The notes under the pieces are model-generated. The model was not told the origin of the DNA, made no database searches, and saw only the letters and a list, made by a program, of their open reading frames with translations. Positions 15,115-15,115 of a stretch of 15,115 nt of DNA are shown here, piece by piece (position 1 is the stretch's first letter; each line of letters opens with the position of its first letter). The stretch lies in assembly GCA_910587495.1 (NCBI GenBank), contig CAJUMT010000071.1, positions 1 through 15,115 on the forward strand, read 5' to 3'. This DNA is from an uncultured Lachnospiraceae bacterium (GTDB lineage Bacteria > Bacillota_A > Clostridia > Lachnospirales > Lachnospiraceae). The position numbers and the translations under genes were made by a program.

Positions 15115-15115
15115 T

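Noticed and set aside
9231..15115. Mobile element, integrase, att sites or CRISPR array
   Set aside because: The accessory region invites this, but no transposase or integrase frame, tRNA, matching direct repeats at its ends, or spaced repeat array is visible.

Overview
The window looks like chromosomal DNA of a motile Gram-positive anaerobe of the Clostridia, most likely a Lachnospiraceae member. This is inferred from the flagellar gene order, CheC/CheD/CheV chemotaxis proteins, strong GGAGG-type ribosome binding sites, GTG and TTG starts, and two multi-copy AAA-ATPase/nuclease families that I recognise from gut Lachnospiraceae. No species call is possible from the sequence alone.

Region 1 (about 1-9230) is the 3' part of a large flagellar/chemotaxis operon, all on the + strand: fliP (cut by the window edge), fliQ, fliR, flhB and flhA (membrane core of the flagellar type III export apparatus), fliA (sigma-28), two FlgF/FlgG-type rod proteins, cheC, cheD and cheV. 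Spacers are short: 2 nt between flhA and fliA, a 1-nt overlap between cheC and cheD, and 26 to 69 nt elsewhere. The export gate secretes rod, hook and filament parts; sigma-28 drives late genes; CheC (CheY-P phosphatase) works with CheD (receptor deamidase); CheV is a CheW-receiver adaptor. flhF, flhG, cheA, cheB and cheW are not in the window. A 22-nt perfect palindrome followed by a T-rich stretch ends the operon at about 9198-9230.

Region 2 (9231-12662) is an accessory pair of ATPases with its own sigma-A-type promoter (TTGAGA-N17-TATAAT). The two proteins belong to two different families but share one design: an N-terminal P-loop ATPase with an RxRxxGKT Walker A, and a C-terminal PD-(D/E)XK nuclease-like domain. 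Their cellular role is not known to me.

Region 3 (12645-15115) is a small-module region of more AT-rich look: a RelB/DinJ-type antitoxin with a ParE/RelE-type toxin (+ strand, ATGA overlap), a decayed P-loop ATPase gene with at least two internal lesions, and a convergent Phd-type antitoxin/PIN-domain toxin pair (- strand). Both toxin-antitoxin operons have clear sigma-A-like promoters with 17-bp spacers and share a TAAGATTAG element at or just downstream of the -10 box. No tRNA, rRNA, CRISPR array, transposase or integrase was seen. No stretch over 300 bases is left without a gene or gene remnant.
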